Below are positions 37,250 to 50,059 of a DNA stretch of 64,000 nucleotides, piece after piece. The notes below the pieces were generated by a model. The model made no database searches. It was not told where the DNA came from and was given only the letters and a program-made list of their open reading frames with translations. The stretch is from Dipylidium caninum (taxonomy: Eukaryota; Platyhelminthes; Cestoda; Cyclophyllidea; Dipylidiidae): positions 371,601-435,600 of the forward strand of contig QEYB01001194.1 in assembly GCA_017562135.1 (NCBI GenBank). Direction: 5' to 3'. Position numbers and translations under genes: made by a program. The first letter of the stretch is position 1, and each line of letters starts with the position of its first letter.

Positions 37250-40200
37250 TCGCCCCACTTATACTTCAATTCAGCGCATTGCGTTCTCTCTGCAACACTA
37301 TCAAATGTGCAAAGTCCGTTATTGCAACTCTGCCCATGTATGAGTGACAAGCGGAGTTCAATCGAGAAGACGTCGGCCCCGTGGGAATGAAGCTATCAAT
37401 CAAACTGACATTTAGCTCCAGTCGCAAGTTCACCTGTGATCTCGTCAGGCGACCAGATTGATGGTAGAATGACAATCTGGTCTCCACTCGCCGCACTCTC
37501 AAATGCGGCTTCCCCTGCGCAGTCTGAGCAGCAAGTCGAAAAGAAGCTGATCCCGCAACATTTGCACCCATTAAAGGCTTCGGGCTCGAGGCTCCCTCCA
37601 CTCAGACCATGAAGTCGGTGCTACGTTACACGTCTGCATTGAGTCGTGTCATGTTGCAATCTGCGCTCAATGGGGTGTAGTGCTACCTACGGAGGAGTAC
37701 CTGGAAACAGAGAGAAAAGATCACTTGCCTGTACAGTCTCCACTCCGCCTAAAATTACTGCCGTTCGACGCACTAGTGCCCATTTTTCTGCATCAGAGAC
37801 GTCGGAAAGCAAGGTCTCATTGAGGACTACAACCAAAAGGAAATTCGTGACCGACTTTCTGTGCCAAAGGGACGTAACATGAGGCGCTCAGCGTTGAGTG
37901 TACTGGGTTGTAAAGCCTTCCCCCTCTAGGCAAGGAGAAGCTCCAGTCTTGTGTCTGCTAAGTGCACGAAGTACCTACATCAACAGAGGAGGTGCGACCC
38001 TCGTCCCTTTCACTTCAAAACCTTCCTACGCGGGTATGGCAATCAGCCACGTCCCACCGTCGCCCAGGAATTTCGCTTGCCGCAAGCGGTGAGGTCGTCT
38101 CTCCACTGTTCGGCAGGAGCGTATTTGTCCGATTTTTACGCTGCCCTTTGTCCACTGCATAGCAGGAATTTTAAGATGAATTATACAAGTCTCTCACGAT
38201 GCCGACCATGGAACCAACCTGGCCGAAATGGAATGAGATTGAAGATTGTGAAGATTATGCCCTGCTTCTCCACTAATCACACTACACTAGTAAAAACAAT
38301 AGTGTCGAGTCCGTTTCTCTCACAGCTCGTTATCGTACTGCTTTGGCTCACCAATCACAGGAACCACGTGGGTTGGAGAGAGAGCGAGATTAGTAATCCA
38401 ATGGTCGCTTCCATTTCCTTCCAGGCGGCGTGAAATGACGCCTGTGGTGAGTGTGGCGTTGTTTGGCCACCAATGCTGGCCTCCAACTGTCTCTCTGCAA
38501 CCTCATCAATCCGATATGTCGGTTGCGCGTGATAAGGGTATTTTGAGTGACGCGGGCTTACTTCAAACCCACCTCTTTTCAGCAGTCTTTGGGAGATCCA
38601 TAATTCCCTTGACAAACCACTGCTACCCACCCAACTCAGGCAATCACTGCGACTGTGGAAATCTTTTGGATTCGCTTAGACTAACCATCTTCCTAACTGT
38701 CCGCTGTGACAGTTGTTGTCTCGAAATCTTTTATTTTGGGTAGTGACTGTACAGGAAACAAGAAGACACACAGAGCGCAATACAGGTACAGTACGCAAGC
38801 CAAGAAAAGGTTGTCTGTCAGGTTGGGCGTGAGTCCCGACTTCATTCGGTTCATCCCAATTTGCCTTGGATCGGAGGGAAGGGACGCGGTTCAATTCATC
38901 TTTCTCGCTGCTCCAATTGTCACAAATACTGGCAAATGGCGTACGCGGCTTCTTCCTGCCAAATCTGCTTCAGCTAGCATTTTGGGTTTACACTCAGCAG
39001 AGACTTACGGGCAAAAAGACAGAAGGAAGAGGCACTTGCAGAGTCCACTTGTCTATTGGGGAAAACCCTGTGACAGAGCCTTAAATAAGCCTACACGTCG
39101 GTGGTTTCTTTCGACTGCATCTTGAACTGTCTAGACGAGCAGGCGCTTGACAGTGCGAAAATGGATTACCAGCAGTCATTCTCCGGGCGGTTAGTCGCCC
39201 CAGTTCGCAGACCATTTACAACAATGCGAATAAACTCAAAGCAGTTGATTTCGACCTAATATCATGGGCTTTCTCTCAGGAAAAACCGGCGAATTCACCT
39301 ACTTGGTCGAGAATGGACCGATTCATTAACGTTCGAGAGTGGAGGGCTGTAGAGGGAAGTTTTCTTGTAAAAGAGATGTCGGGAGGAAAGGCGAATTCTC
39401 AAGTCGGCGAAGACAAAACAGTGCGCCGAAAAAGGGGAGAGGACTGAGTAGACGTAAGACAGGTAAATGACTCCCGTTGCGGTGTGGCAGGTGTATTTCA
39501 AGTATGCCTACTAGGCACCCACCGACCACTAGCCAACAGCCTACAGCCTCCAAATTATGGGCCATATGCTCGCGACAGCCCTCATCACGTCGGCAACGGC
39601 CCATTCTTTCTCCCCAGGACTGATGCTTACAGCTGCTGCACGACTTCGTCGAGCTGGCGAGAACTATCTACTTGGACGGCTTTTTGCACACACAAACGCT
39701 TTTACACGCCTAAGTTCTCCTTTAACTCCATCGCCTGCTTCATTTCTGCGTTGACGAACTTCTCCAGTTGCTTCGAGCTTATCTGGGTTCTTCTGTATCA
39801 TATGTGGGGCGTAAGATGCGGCCAGAATGATCGTTTGTCAAGCTGACGGGTTGGACCATTTCAGTAATTTAGGGAGACGTGAGTAATAGAACAGAACTGC
39901 ATGTTCCCTTTCGATTGTTTACTATGTTTATTGAAACTCAGACCATCGAGTGTGGAGTTTTCTGTGCTCCCAGTTAGTGTTTCAACAATTGCCAATCGAG
40001 CCTCGGGCTGATTCGCTTGAACTCCATCGGTGTGTTTGAAACGCTCAATAAATATGCGCAGGAACTCCTCCCACTACCCTGATGGGATTGGAACATACGA
40101 AAGCTCCGTAAGGGCTCGCAATGTGGTTCATTTTAAACTTTAGTAATGATAATAAGCCAATATAAAGAAATTTCGTGTTTGAAGTTTATTGACGCCTTTA

Positions 40201-40740
40201 TAATGCAACCAAAGTAGAGGGCAATTCAGTTAACCCTCGCCATAAAACGAGCTAGGCAAATTCGACAATCTACGACTGCTGACTTGGACCAACTGTCGCA
40301 CGCAACTTCGATGGAACTGAGCAACTGCCTCCCTTGACGGACGACCACTTTCTGTTTCAGACATTTCTCGTTGCCCATGATTGATTGCGGATGACTCGAT
40401 CAGCTCTGAAGGCAAGTCCAACTCAAACCTCGCCTCTACCGACCAACTACGCGACGACGACGCCGAAGACGAGGAACGAGGAGGAGGGGAAAATTAGCGA
40501 GATAACCAAGAGAGACATATGCGATGCAATACTTCTTTACAGAATCTTCGGAATACAGCACTCGGCTTCTACTCCTGCATGCAAGAACGTTTGCCTCGCA
40601 AGCAGATTTGAGTCGCCTCTATGCAAACGACGCAAAACTTATCTACTTCACAAGGAGAATCTTGACGCTCTGAAGAAGAGCATCATTAAACAATATCGTT
40701 TCAGGGCAACGAGACGAGCAGGTGAGACGACGCATTAGGC
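37250..40740 (+). repeat. R2 repeat, copy C
   Basis: Collinear with R2 of copy B. 37368-37600 matches 45180-45410, 37640-37890 matches 45440-45690, 37900-38200 matches 45680-45950, 38480-39020 matches 45960-46490, 39050-39150 matches 46530-46640, 39870-40410 matches 47290-47800, and 40410-40600 matches 47800-47960. Copy C has about 250 extra bases near 38210-38465 and an R1 piece in minus orientation at 39290-39850. The palindromic cores are at 37568-37579 (decayed) and 39078-39090 (inverted). No intact coding frame. Confidence 0.85.
39290..39850 (-). repeat. R1 fragment inside copy C
   Basis: 39485-39790 runs parallel to 7930-8165 on plus, which is R1 read backwards (GGCACCCACCGACC, ACGGC, GACTTCGTCGAGCTGGCGA, TCTCCTTTAACTCCATC). 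It is inverted relative to its R2 surroundings. Copy B has unrelated sequence at the same place. Confidence 0.7.
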
Positions 40741-40744
40741 GAGA

Positions 40745-43240
40745 TGACATGGTTTCATGGCCCAACATTCCTCACTTTCGGCACACACTCGTCATGCCGC
40801 AGCCAGCTTGGCCACATGCTCCAGATTTTCCCATTCCTTCAACTCTCGCCTCACATTTTCTCCCTTTCTCTCTCCAAAAGTGCCATTTGTAGCACCAAGC
40901 AATACACATTATCTACAGAAATGTTTTTACATGGACTTTATGGCTGAGTAAAGCGTTGAAACGAGGTGGTTGCGTAGTGGACGTGATGAAAGAGGTAAAT
41001 AATTCCGTAAAAATGGTGGGGAAGGTAAGACAGGTAAGAAAGCAACTCAGGAGGCTGTGCTGGCAATTTTCTCGGCCTTCAGAATGTCAACTCCCATGGT
41101 GTGGAAGCGCAGTATCTGTCAACACTTTGCCCTACTTCTTCACGCAGAATGGGGCCTGTGTTCATCCGAGGGTAGGGGTAGGAGTTCCGTCTCAGTGGCC
41201 TAAGACTGACCTCGCCGCGTTCGACGCCTCCCATCACTGCTGTCGTGGCATGAGAGCCTCACTGATCGGCACAGGCGGAGAGGACACGCTGTCAAAGGGT
41301 TCTACTACAGTCATAGGAGCACACCCAGTCACCCGATTCCCTCCTCGAGAGTTCGTGCGTGCGTTTGTGTGCTGTGCAAGCACTCACGCAGGGTTGCCGC
41401 ATCATTGTTTCATCCTGGTGTTCCTTTTTTCCTCCAGCTTGCAATCTTTCTATGCGATGCACCACAGCGAACGTACTTATCCGTCTGCAAAATTTCTCTG
41501 GGTAGTATCGGTCTATCTCGTGCTGAAACAATAGCTGTACGTCCTGAAGACCATTGCTGCATCACTCTGCCGCAAACGAGATTTTGCATCCTGCTGATAA
41601 TCTGAGGCTCTTGATATGATGAAGGTAGCTTTTGGATGCAAAAGTGAGCCACGGTGCCAGGCAAGCTGCCGATTTAAAGCCGCAGGAGTCGGAGAATAAG
41701 CAAAGCAAAGCGAAGCACAGACGTCATACACATGAAACTTTAAGAACTGCGAATATTAGTCAGCCAAGTCCACCGAGGACTCGCGAAACCTCTTTCTTAG
41801 CAAAGAATGTGTCCATCGCAACGTGAATGTGGTTGTTCCCCTGAACGCCTTCCCCTGTCTCATCCCACCTCTACCATTGGCTAATTTTTTTCATTTTCCA
41901 CATGCGATCTACTTCACAATTAAAGTTCCTGACAGAAGAAACTACCCCACTCATAATTCTTCTTCTCACCGAAGAGTTCATTTGTGACTGTGCTTCACGT
42001 CCCTGGAAATCCTCTGCCCAGTGCAGTTCAGTCCCTTTGGGGAATCCACGCGTTTCAGCAGATGACGCCTACTTCCTATATCCACTTCTTATCCATTGGC
42101 TCCTACTTGTTTCGCCTTCTGGTGCAATTAAGTCGCAAGTGTAAGAGTTCAAGCTTTCAGGCGTAAAGCATGCAAGTAGTAAAAACTTCTTCCTACGCGC
42201 AGGGCACTGTGCACAGCCCCCGATCAAGTGGGCAGTTATGAGGCGTTCGTTGAAAGGACTTGCACGCATCTCATTTCAGATCGTCCATTTTTTCTTCGCA
42301 GGGTCCACCAAGTGCTCTCTGCATAGCGATTAGTCTCATCTAACTGTTCACTCCAGCAGTGCTCTTGCTGGAAGACTTCACGGCACAGAAGCTTGTCGTT
42401 GGTTTAGTCTCACTTCGCTTTCTCAAAAATCCGAACTGCCTCTCGTTGCTGAGCCACATTACGGTGGAAAAGAGATGAAACCGTGAGCGCGCCAGTGGCG
42501 AGCTCGTCTCGCTCACCGGATAGTCGCAGGGCTTTAACTCCCCGACGTCAGCGTGGTGGCTTTGAGACGAGCCTTTATGAAGGGGAAAAGAAGAGAGATA
42601 GTAGAGGTGTGAGAAATAATGATGAGTGGCGGAAGAGGAGGCCGATTTTAGAAAATGCTTGGGGAAGGGTGTTGAAGATACAGAATGAGATAGCACTAGT
42701 CTGTCCATCTCAACAGAGGCTTGAATCATTGCGATCTCATAGTTCGTGCCACGGACGTAGGACGTGAACGCAGTGGCGTGCAGGCATCACTGCGCTGATG
42801 AGGCGTGAGAGGCGGGCGGGAGTATGCAAGGAGGAACTGCACAAGAAGTGAGCAGTGGCTTTGTTGTGTAATGTTGGCAAATATTTTAACTGAGTATTCT
42901 CAGTTGCATGCCCATTCACGAAGACCCCGGCTATAGGACACAGTGTTTGAATCATGTGTTGGAGTGGAGCATGGCGGTGAGAAAATGAAAACGATTCTCG
43001 GATTGAAGAAATGCGGGGCGAAGAGCGGTGTGAATGCTTATCGGCTTTCAACCCACGCATTGACGACCACGTTCGCTGAGAGATGAGGATGAGATTGCAT
43101 ACAGGCAACGTATGCGACCTGACTTGCTTTCCCCGCTCTTTCGGCATTTCATCATGTTGCCCACCATGCCACGAGGTCGTGAAGCCGAGGTGCCTGCTTG
43201 ACAACCATGACGAGACTGCTCTCTGTGTAAAGCCCATTGC
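40745..43240. other. Unassigned intergenic stretch
   Basis: Long but overlapping frames, such as 40956-41534 plus and 42737-43396 minus, have no recognisable domain. The latter partly overlaps R1. Nothing here meets a standard I would call a gene. Confidence 0.4.
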
Positions 43241-43249
43241 GAGGTCACC

Positions 43250-45075
43250 AGAGCGAATGTGTCGGAGAGGAACACCGCATCGAATGTTTCCATGTGGCTG
43301 GCCTTCTTTCCCATACTTCATCCTAGTGGCCTCATTATTGAGCGCACGCCTCCAACCGAAAGGTACATCCAACCGTGTCCATCCCTCTCTTGCCAAGGGG
43401 AGTTGAGTTAAAATGTTAAGGGTGTAGTGGACAGGTCAGAGTTTGGTTTACCACCCTCTGGTAAGACAGTCGATGGGGATTGCGGAAGGGGCGGTGAAGG
43501 AAATAAAAGGAAGGCGATTTTGAGTAAAAGAAAACATTTGAGTGCAGAAGGCGGTGGGGTGTGTAAAACATTCGTCAAGTGGGTTGAGCATTGGCCACTT
43601 CCACGAAGTGGTACAGAGCAGAAAGTTTGGCCGTTGTCGCGGCGATGGAGGATTGAGGGAGCAGTGAATGCAGTTTGTCGGAAGGTGTAAGTTGTTGCTT
43701 TAGGGTCGGTGGGTGCGTCGCGGCATTCTCCAAGTACATCGACACATACGGCGATGAATGCATCTATCTGTTCAACTTCTACTGACTTCTAGCCACTCTG
43801 CCACACATTCTTCTTCCCAGACTCAGGATTTTCCTTTCATCTCTCCTGTCGCCTACAATGGGGCCTCCTTCTATGAAATCTACACTCATCTCTTTTCCAT
43901 CCTCAGTCAGCAGGTATTTTTTCCACCGAGGGCTTCTCTTGCCACCTTATAGTGACGTGGGAACGTTAGGCGTCCAAATCAGAGTTGCGCACATTTCGGT
44001 TGTGACTAACAGGCGTCGAATTGAATTGCTGCTGAGTGTAAATGGTCTGAGAACCACGTTAATTGCCGCTCAAGTAGTGAGTAGTAAGCGGATTTCCGAT
44101 CTGGAAATCGTCAGTGAGTAGAACTCGTCGGAGATGACGCCTGATCTCCACTCACTACATCATCAAGTGATTGCTCGCAGGAACATCTTGAGTTGCAATC
44201 GGCAGATGCTGACCTACGCTTGGGCATATTTAAAGCTCGGTCACGGGGCTTCTTTAAAATGCAGCCAAGCCGGCGCCGCAGATGGCACTTCCCATTAAGT
44301 CCCTCTGGCCGACTCGGGGCTCAGTGGTGCGGCAATGCTGTCTATAGAAGAATCGGTGGAAAAAACCATTTCGTCAATTTGCCATTGTGCATGGCAGTTT
44401 TAAAAAGCCGGAGGAGGTAAAGCAACCGATGTCCACTGCACGCCCCAACTGTTACTGCCTCGAGCGAGTAGCAATTTCCTTCTGCATCAAGAAAGTCGCG
44501 ACAGAAAGGCTTCATAGAGGACCACAATCGCGAATGAATGTCATCACAGACTTTCTCTGCACAGCATGCGTGAGGAGAAATACTTGGCAGTGAGACCGCC
44601 GGCTAATCGTAAGATAGTGGAAAGTGGATTTGGTTAAGACTCAAATGGATGACGTGATAATACTGCAGTTGCGCGCATCACTATCAAGCTTTCCACCTTT
44701 CTGCAGATTACATGGTTTCCTTCATTCCTCCAATGTGTACTTGGAGTTGTCGCACATGGACAGTGTCCTATCCCATTGTCAGCCATTTGAGACACTCAAC
44801 GGAGAGTAGGCTCAAGTGCCGGCTGCGCCCAAGGCGGAATCCACCTCCCTTCCCTCTAACAATCCCCTCGAAGCAACGATTTTCTACGCGGTATTTCATC
44901 AGCCACACCTTCATGTGGACAGAAATGACCTCCTATCCCACTGTCAGACGACGAGGTCAGGGAGGACGAGTAGCAAAAATAAATGTATCGAAACCTATTC
45001 TTTTGCACAACCTCGTTTACCTAGCCAGAGCCATAGAGCGCGTGTTGGTCGAAGTGAAATTACGCTTGTCACGTC
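43250..45075 (+). repeat. R1 repeat, copy B
   Basis: The best-preserved R1 copy and the reference for copies A, E and the 3.4-kb and 39.3-kb fragments. It holds the core variant GCATATTTAAAGC at 44224-44236 and the module CTCGAGCGAGTAGCAATTTCC at 44458. A peptide-like frame after the module (RLHRG, then VITDFLC, 44387-44593) is echoed in other copies. R2 follows without a gap, so R1 and R2 probably form one unit. Confidence 0.85.
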
Positions 45076-45079
45076 TTTC

Positions 45080-47990
45080 ACTTTTACTTCAATTCAGGGT
45101 ACTGGGTCATCTCCGTGAACACTGTCTAATGTGTTAGTCCATCGACTCCACTCCTGCCCATGGAGTGAGTGACAAGCGGACTTACAATCGAGATAACGTC
45201 AGCCGTGAATGAAACTCATCAACTGACATCCAGTCACAGTGGACAAGTGATCTCGTCAAGGACCAGATTGCTGGAAGCTGACGACTGGTCATAACTTTCT
45301 GCATAATCAAGCGCCGCTCCCCTGTACAGCCTGAGCTGCAGTCAAAAGAAGCTGCTCGACATCTGAACCTATTTAAGGCTCCGTCATGAGGCTTCCCTCC
45401 ACTCGGACCATAAAGTCGCTGCAGGTTGCACATTTCATTGCTACGTATCATGTTGCAATCTATGCTCAATTTAGTGTAAGTGCTAGCTAAGGACGAGTCC
45501 CTGGAGGCAGTGAGATCACTGCCTGTACAGTCTCCACTCCCCTACTACTGCCTCGACGCACCACTGGCCATTTCTCTCTGCATTAGAGATGTCGGAAAGC
45601 AAGGCTTCATTGAGGGCCACAACCGGGAAGGAAATTCGCGGCCGACTTTCTCTGCCAAGGAAACGTGATGCAAAATGTTCAACGGTGAGTGTTGGGTGGT
45701 GAAGGTTTCCTCCCCTGGCGAAGAGAAGGTCCAGTCTTAGTCCGCCAAGTGCGTACATCACGGAAGGTGCCACCCTCCTCCCTTCACGTCAAATTTCTAC
45801 ATGGTATCGCGTCAGCCCCGCCCCCATGTCGTCAGAAATTCGTTTTGCTCTTCTGTAGGAGCGTCGTGTCCGGTTCTATCGATGCCCTTCGTCCACTGAA
45901 CATAGGAAGTTTAAAATGCAGTTTTGCAATTCTCTCGCGAATGCCTGGCCTAGGATTACCTCTCTGCAACTCCCCAATCCGATACTGGTGATTGCGACGG
46001 AGAAGGGTATCTTCGAAGCTGACGGTGGGTTCACTTCAACCCACCTCCCTTCCAGCAGTCTTTGGGCAGACTTCCGTTTAAATTCCTATTGACAACCACA
46101 TGCTATCCGCCCCAACATCAGGCAACCAATGCGAATCGTGGGATTCTTCGGCTTTGCATCAAACCAACCGCCTTCCTAACTGTCGCTATGACAGTTATTT
46201 TCTCCAAATCACTTTATTTGGGTAGTGACTGCATGTGAAACAAGAAGACATCGAGCACAACACAAATGCAGCATGCAATGCCAAGAAAAGCACCCTCTGT
46301 CGGAGTCGGTCTTGAGTCCCCACTGCGTGCAGTTCATCCGACTTTCTCCTTGGATCTGGAGAAGGACACGGTTCAATCCATCTTCTCTGGCTGCTCCACA
46401 CTGCCACACACTGGCAAATAAACGACATAACTTCTCCCCGCAACGCTGCTACAGCTAGCATCTCCCCTACACTAAACAGAGACTACGCAAAAAAGGACGA
46501 AAACAGGAGCGCCACTTGCGGAGCCCACTTGGTCCAATTGAGGGAAGCCCTGTGACAAGGCCTTAAATAGGCCCACATGTCGGGCAGTTTCTTTTGGCTG
46601 CACCTATAACTGTGCAGACGAGCAGGCGCTTGACGGTACAGAGAATAGATGTCAGCTTTCAGTTATTTCGACGGTATTCTCTTCCTCGTCATCGTCGTCT
46701 CAATCAGCCGCAGAGGCGAGGTTTCGGGCTGGACATAACTTCAGGGCTTATTGAGTGGTCCGTAACATCGAAGGACGCTAAAGACCAGTTGTCCACGTCG
46801 CAGGAATGTCTGGACGGAAACGATGGTTTGTCAAAGTTGACAGTTGTCGGAGGCGGCCATTGCTCACTGTGGATGTGCGCACGTACCCTTGGTGTCGAAT
46901 CACGACAGACTCCCAAGAGCCAATCAGAAAGCTGTCTTCAGAATGACAATACATAAGCGCGTGACTCGAGTGAGAGGGCAGTTGGAGGTTGAAGGCGGGG
47001 CGAGTGAAAACTCCTTCGTAGTGCCTTCTGGTTCATATTCTCCTCGAGTCTGAAGACGCTGACGGAGAGCCTTTGTACGAGACGCGAATCTGGCCGTGTT
47101 CCGTTTGGTCTACGTCATTACGACAATAATCCCTATACCACGTCACCCTCACGCTATCCTGCATGATGAATCTGGTTGAGGTGACGGCCATTCATTGAAC
47201 GTTGGGGTATTCCATCTACTTCCTACTTCTCGTTCGCCCCTACACTATCGGAGTCCTACACAAGGTAGACCGCTCTAAGACACTTGTCGGTGAGTAACAC
47301 CACAGAATTGCATGTTTCCTCTCGACTTCTTTACCACGTTTATTGAATTCAGCACCATCAAGTGTGATTTTTGCGGTCCCAATTAGTGTTTAACTAATTG
47401 CAATTGGACCTCGCGCTGATTGGTTCACACTCCATCGTGCGAATTTTTACGTTTGAAATCGCTCAATTAAGAGTGTTCAGGAACTTCCTTCTCATCTCCC
47501 CACGAAATGGGACATTCAACAAGCTCCCGTAAGTCCTCGCAGTGCGGCTATTTTAAACCGTTGCTTGCTGTTCAATGACGCTTGTCATGATACACCAAAG
47601 TGGAGAGCAATCAGTTAGACTTCCCTTGAACCCCGCTGGCAAACTCGGCCGACCTACTGATTGTTGGCTTGCAACAACCGTCAACATTAACGAACCATCC
47701 CTTCTGTCGCACGTTTCCTCTGCACAACAATGTGGACATTGATGATCATAACTAGTCTCTATCGTCCCTGGCTGTTGTGGACAACTCGATAAACTCTGAG
47801 GCCATGCCCAGAAGAAGCCTCGCCTCCACGGTCAACGACGAGGACGCCGCAGACGATAAGGAGGAGGAGGAGGAAATAGACGAAATAACTGCGAGAAAAT
47901 TCCGTGATGTTGCATACCTTCGGAGCGCAGCGATTCATGCTAACCGCTCCTGCATGCAAGGAGAGTTGACTCACAAGCGGAGGTGAAATC
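45080..47990 (+). repeat. R2 repeat, copy B
   Basis: The left arm (45180-45410) and right arm (46540-46680) are imperfect inverted repeats. AAGCGCC, CTC and TGCAG, then CAAAAGAAGCTGCTCGACAT and CCTATTTAAGG, on the left are mirrored on the right by CTTAAATAGGCCCACATGTC, TTTCTTTTGGCTGCA and AGCAGGCGCTTGAC. The cores are at 45367-45379 and 46560-46572. Beyond the right arm the similarity to copy C resumes at 47290-47960. No intact coding sequence was found. Confidence 0.85.
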
Positions 47991-48376
47991 GCCACCATGC
48001 ACACGGCGTAAATCTCATCGACTTCTTCGACTCCCAGGATGGTGGCACCGTCACGAAGACCGTCGTGGTTATCGCGACATAATTCTGATGTTTGGTAATG
48101 TCCTTTTTCGCTTTCGAATAAATTCGTAGCAGAAAGAAATGCGTCTGTAGCATTTTTAACTTTCCGTGTGCTAATTGGCATGTTTCCCCACCCCGCCTCG
48201 GAGAGTGAGAGCTCTCGGCCAAATTTGCGTTTCCTTCGAGACTTTAAAAACTCTGTTGACAGTTCACCGGACGCACACTGTATGTGCTTGCGACTGGCCC
48301 ACGTTTCTTTAATCCACTCAAACTGACTGAGTGTGATTCCACCACGCGTTTCCTCATCTTCCATCCTGCGCTTCAC
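47759..48376 (-). other. 205-codon open frame over the R2 end
   Basis: An uninterrupted minus frame with an amphipathic, charged first half (EDEETRGGITLSQFEWIKET) and a short hydrophobic stretch (YFVYFLLLLLIVCGVLVV) near its end. Its last third lies on R2 sequence. The matching minus frame of copy C is broken there. I recognise no domain. It may be chance, a relic of the element, or an exon next to it. Confidence 0.25.
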
Positions 48377-48584
48377 CTGTTCAGCTAACTCCCAGAGAAG
48401 CTAGAAATTAGGGTGAATTTAAGTGCTTAACAGCTTTATAGGCCTAAACCCTACCCACAGGTGCGCAATGAAATCTTTTCTGTAAACTGTCATGACTTAA
48501 TGTCATACAAGGCACCCTGAGAGGAAAACGTGGCGCAAACTGTCCGTGGTCCGAGGGAGGCTTCAAGCAAGTGACTTGAGAATG

Positions 48585-49305
48585 GTCCCATTCTCGCTAG
48601 AAAGCGCGTGCTCACATTCTCATCAGACACGAGGAACATTTCCAGATAGTGTCTTCTGCGTGCTCCACCCCACCATTATGCGCGTGAGGTGATCCCATTC
48701 TCGCTAGAAAGCGCGTTGCACATTTCGCTCGCTATCGCGTCCAGTGTCAAATCCTCCACCCGGACAAAAGGGTCCTCGAGAGTGCGTAGAATGATGCGGT
48801 CCTGCCTAGAGAGTGGGCATACAGCTGACGAAACTTAATCAAACACACTTTTTCTGGAACACAAGCGCACACAGCACAAGGAAAGGATTTGAAAAGAAAG
48901 CAAAAGTAAAGCATTCGGGGAATCATTGTGCAATACTCATTGCATCAAATGACAGTCCAGAAACCGATCTTAATCCGATTTGGCCTCAGGGGCTTAGTTG
49001 ACGGCTGCCTCGGTTCATTATGACATGAAGCCCCTCGTCGAGGATGTGAAAGTCCTCTTCTGGATGAGGATTGTCTACACTAAACACAGATCTCTTCTTC
49101 CAGTATTAAATCCGACTGTTATCTCTTCGCACACCTTATACTATTCGTTATACACATCATCACTGCCCAACAAAGATGTCGCGTAAAACTTAGGAAGCAA
49201 TTTTGCTTCCTCCTTTGTGGAGCAAAATTACTGTTCCGGAAGAATGTCAATAAGACAAACACAACACAAACTGACTTAATGTCTCTCACTTGCCCGCTAT
49301 GATTT
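48585..49305 (+). repeat. R4 repeat, copy 2
   Basis: Matches 33870-34765 with small gaps. It has an internal duplication: TCCCATTCTCGCTAGAAAGC occurs at 48587 and again at 48692, about 105 bases apart. The palindrome of copy 1 is altered here (CTCGCTAGAAAGCG). Confidence 0.85.
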
Positions 49306-49309
49306 GACA

Positions 49310-50055
49310 ACTCTCGAAGTAATGAGTTTCGATGACAAGAATTACACGTCCACTCAGTAAACTATTTATTCTCCCTTCCAACGAACTCTGCGCCACACTC
49401 CCACGCCTTATTAACTGTCACTCACAGAGGTGATGAAGATTTATGGTGAAAAACATTTTTGACTAATAGGAAGTATCGAGAATAGGCAATTAAACACTCA
49501 CAAAGTAAAACACTGTTGCCGAAGAGTACGAATATAACTTGTGAATCCTGGCTATGCCTGCCTGTTTGGCTGGGGCAGGAAAGGTGGGAGTCAGCAATGT
49601 TTCACCGAAAGCCTGAAGTTGAACATTATGGCGTAGAGCGGCCTCCATCGGAAGGACTATATTCACGGCCGCAAATGAGTCTATCAACTTATTTCTCGTG
49701 TCAGTATTTTGTAGCATTCATGTCCATCCCACCGTGCTAAATGTTCTTCAGGTGATGTCCAGAGAGCAGAAAATGCACACTTTTGAGTGGGAGGGAATAT
49801 TTCCTCGCAGCCAATCTGTTGCATGCAAAGATAATTTAAATGAATCAGTTTTGCTGGTTGGAAGATCGTGAGAAGAGTAGTGGAGAAAAGGAGAAAATTG
49901 TGACTTGACTGCAAATACCCTCACTAAAGGCTCGCTTGACTCTGGCAATAACGTATGCGAAACGGTCATCCATGCAGGACATGGATCAAGCTAACCTTTC
50001 CTATGAAATAACATTTTACCCCAACACTTTATTTGTGCAGTGTTTAGAGCACTTT
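49310..50055. other. Unassigned intergenic stretch
   Basis: Small overlapping frames and no motif. An inverted stretch lies just before it (AGCAATTTTGCTTCC at 49196). Confidence 0.45.
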
Positions 50056-50059
50056 TTCA

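Noticed and set aside
40956..41534. 192-codon plus frame
   Set aside because: No domain, no splice context, and overlapping frames on the other strand (41292-41531, 41410-41664).
42737..43396. 219-codon minus frame
   Set aside because: It overlaps R1, has no domain, and the copy A homologue does not keep the frame. Most likely chance openness in a GC-balanced repeat.
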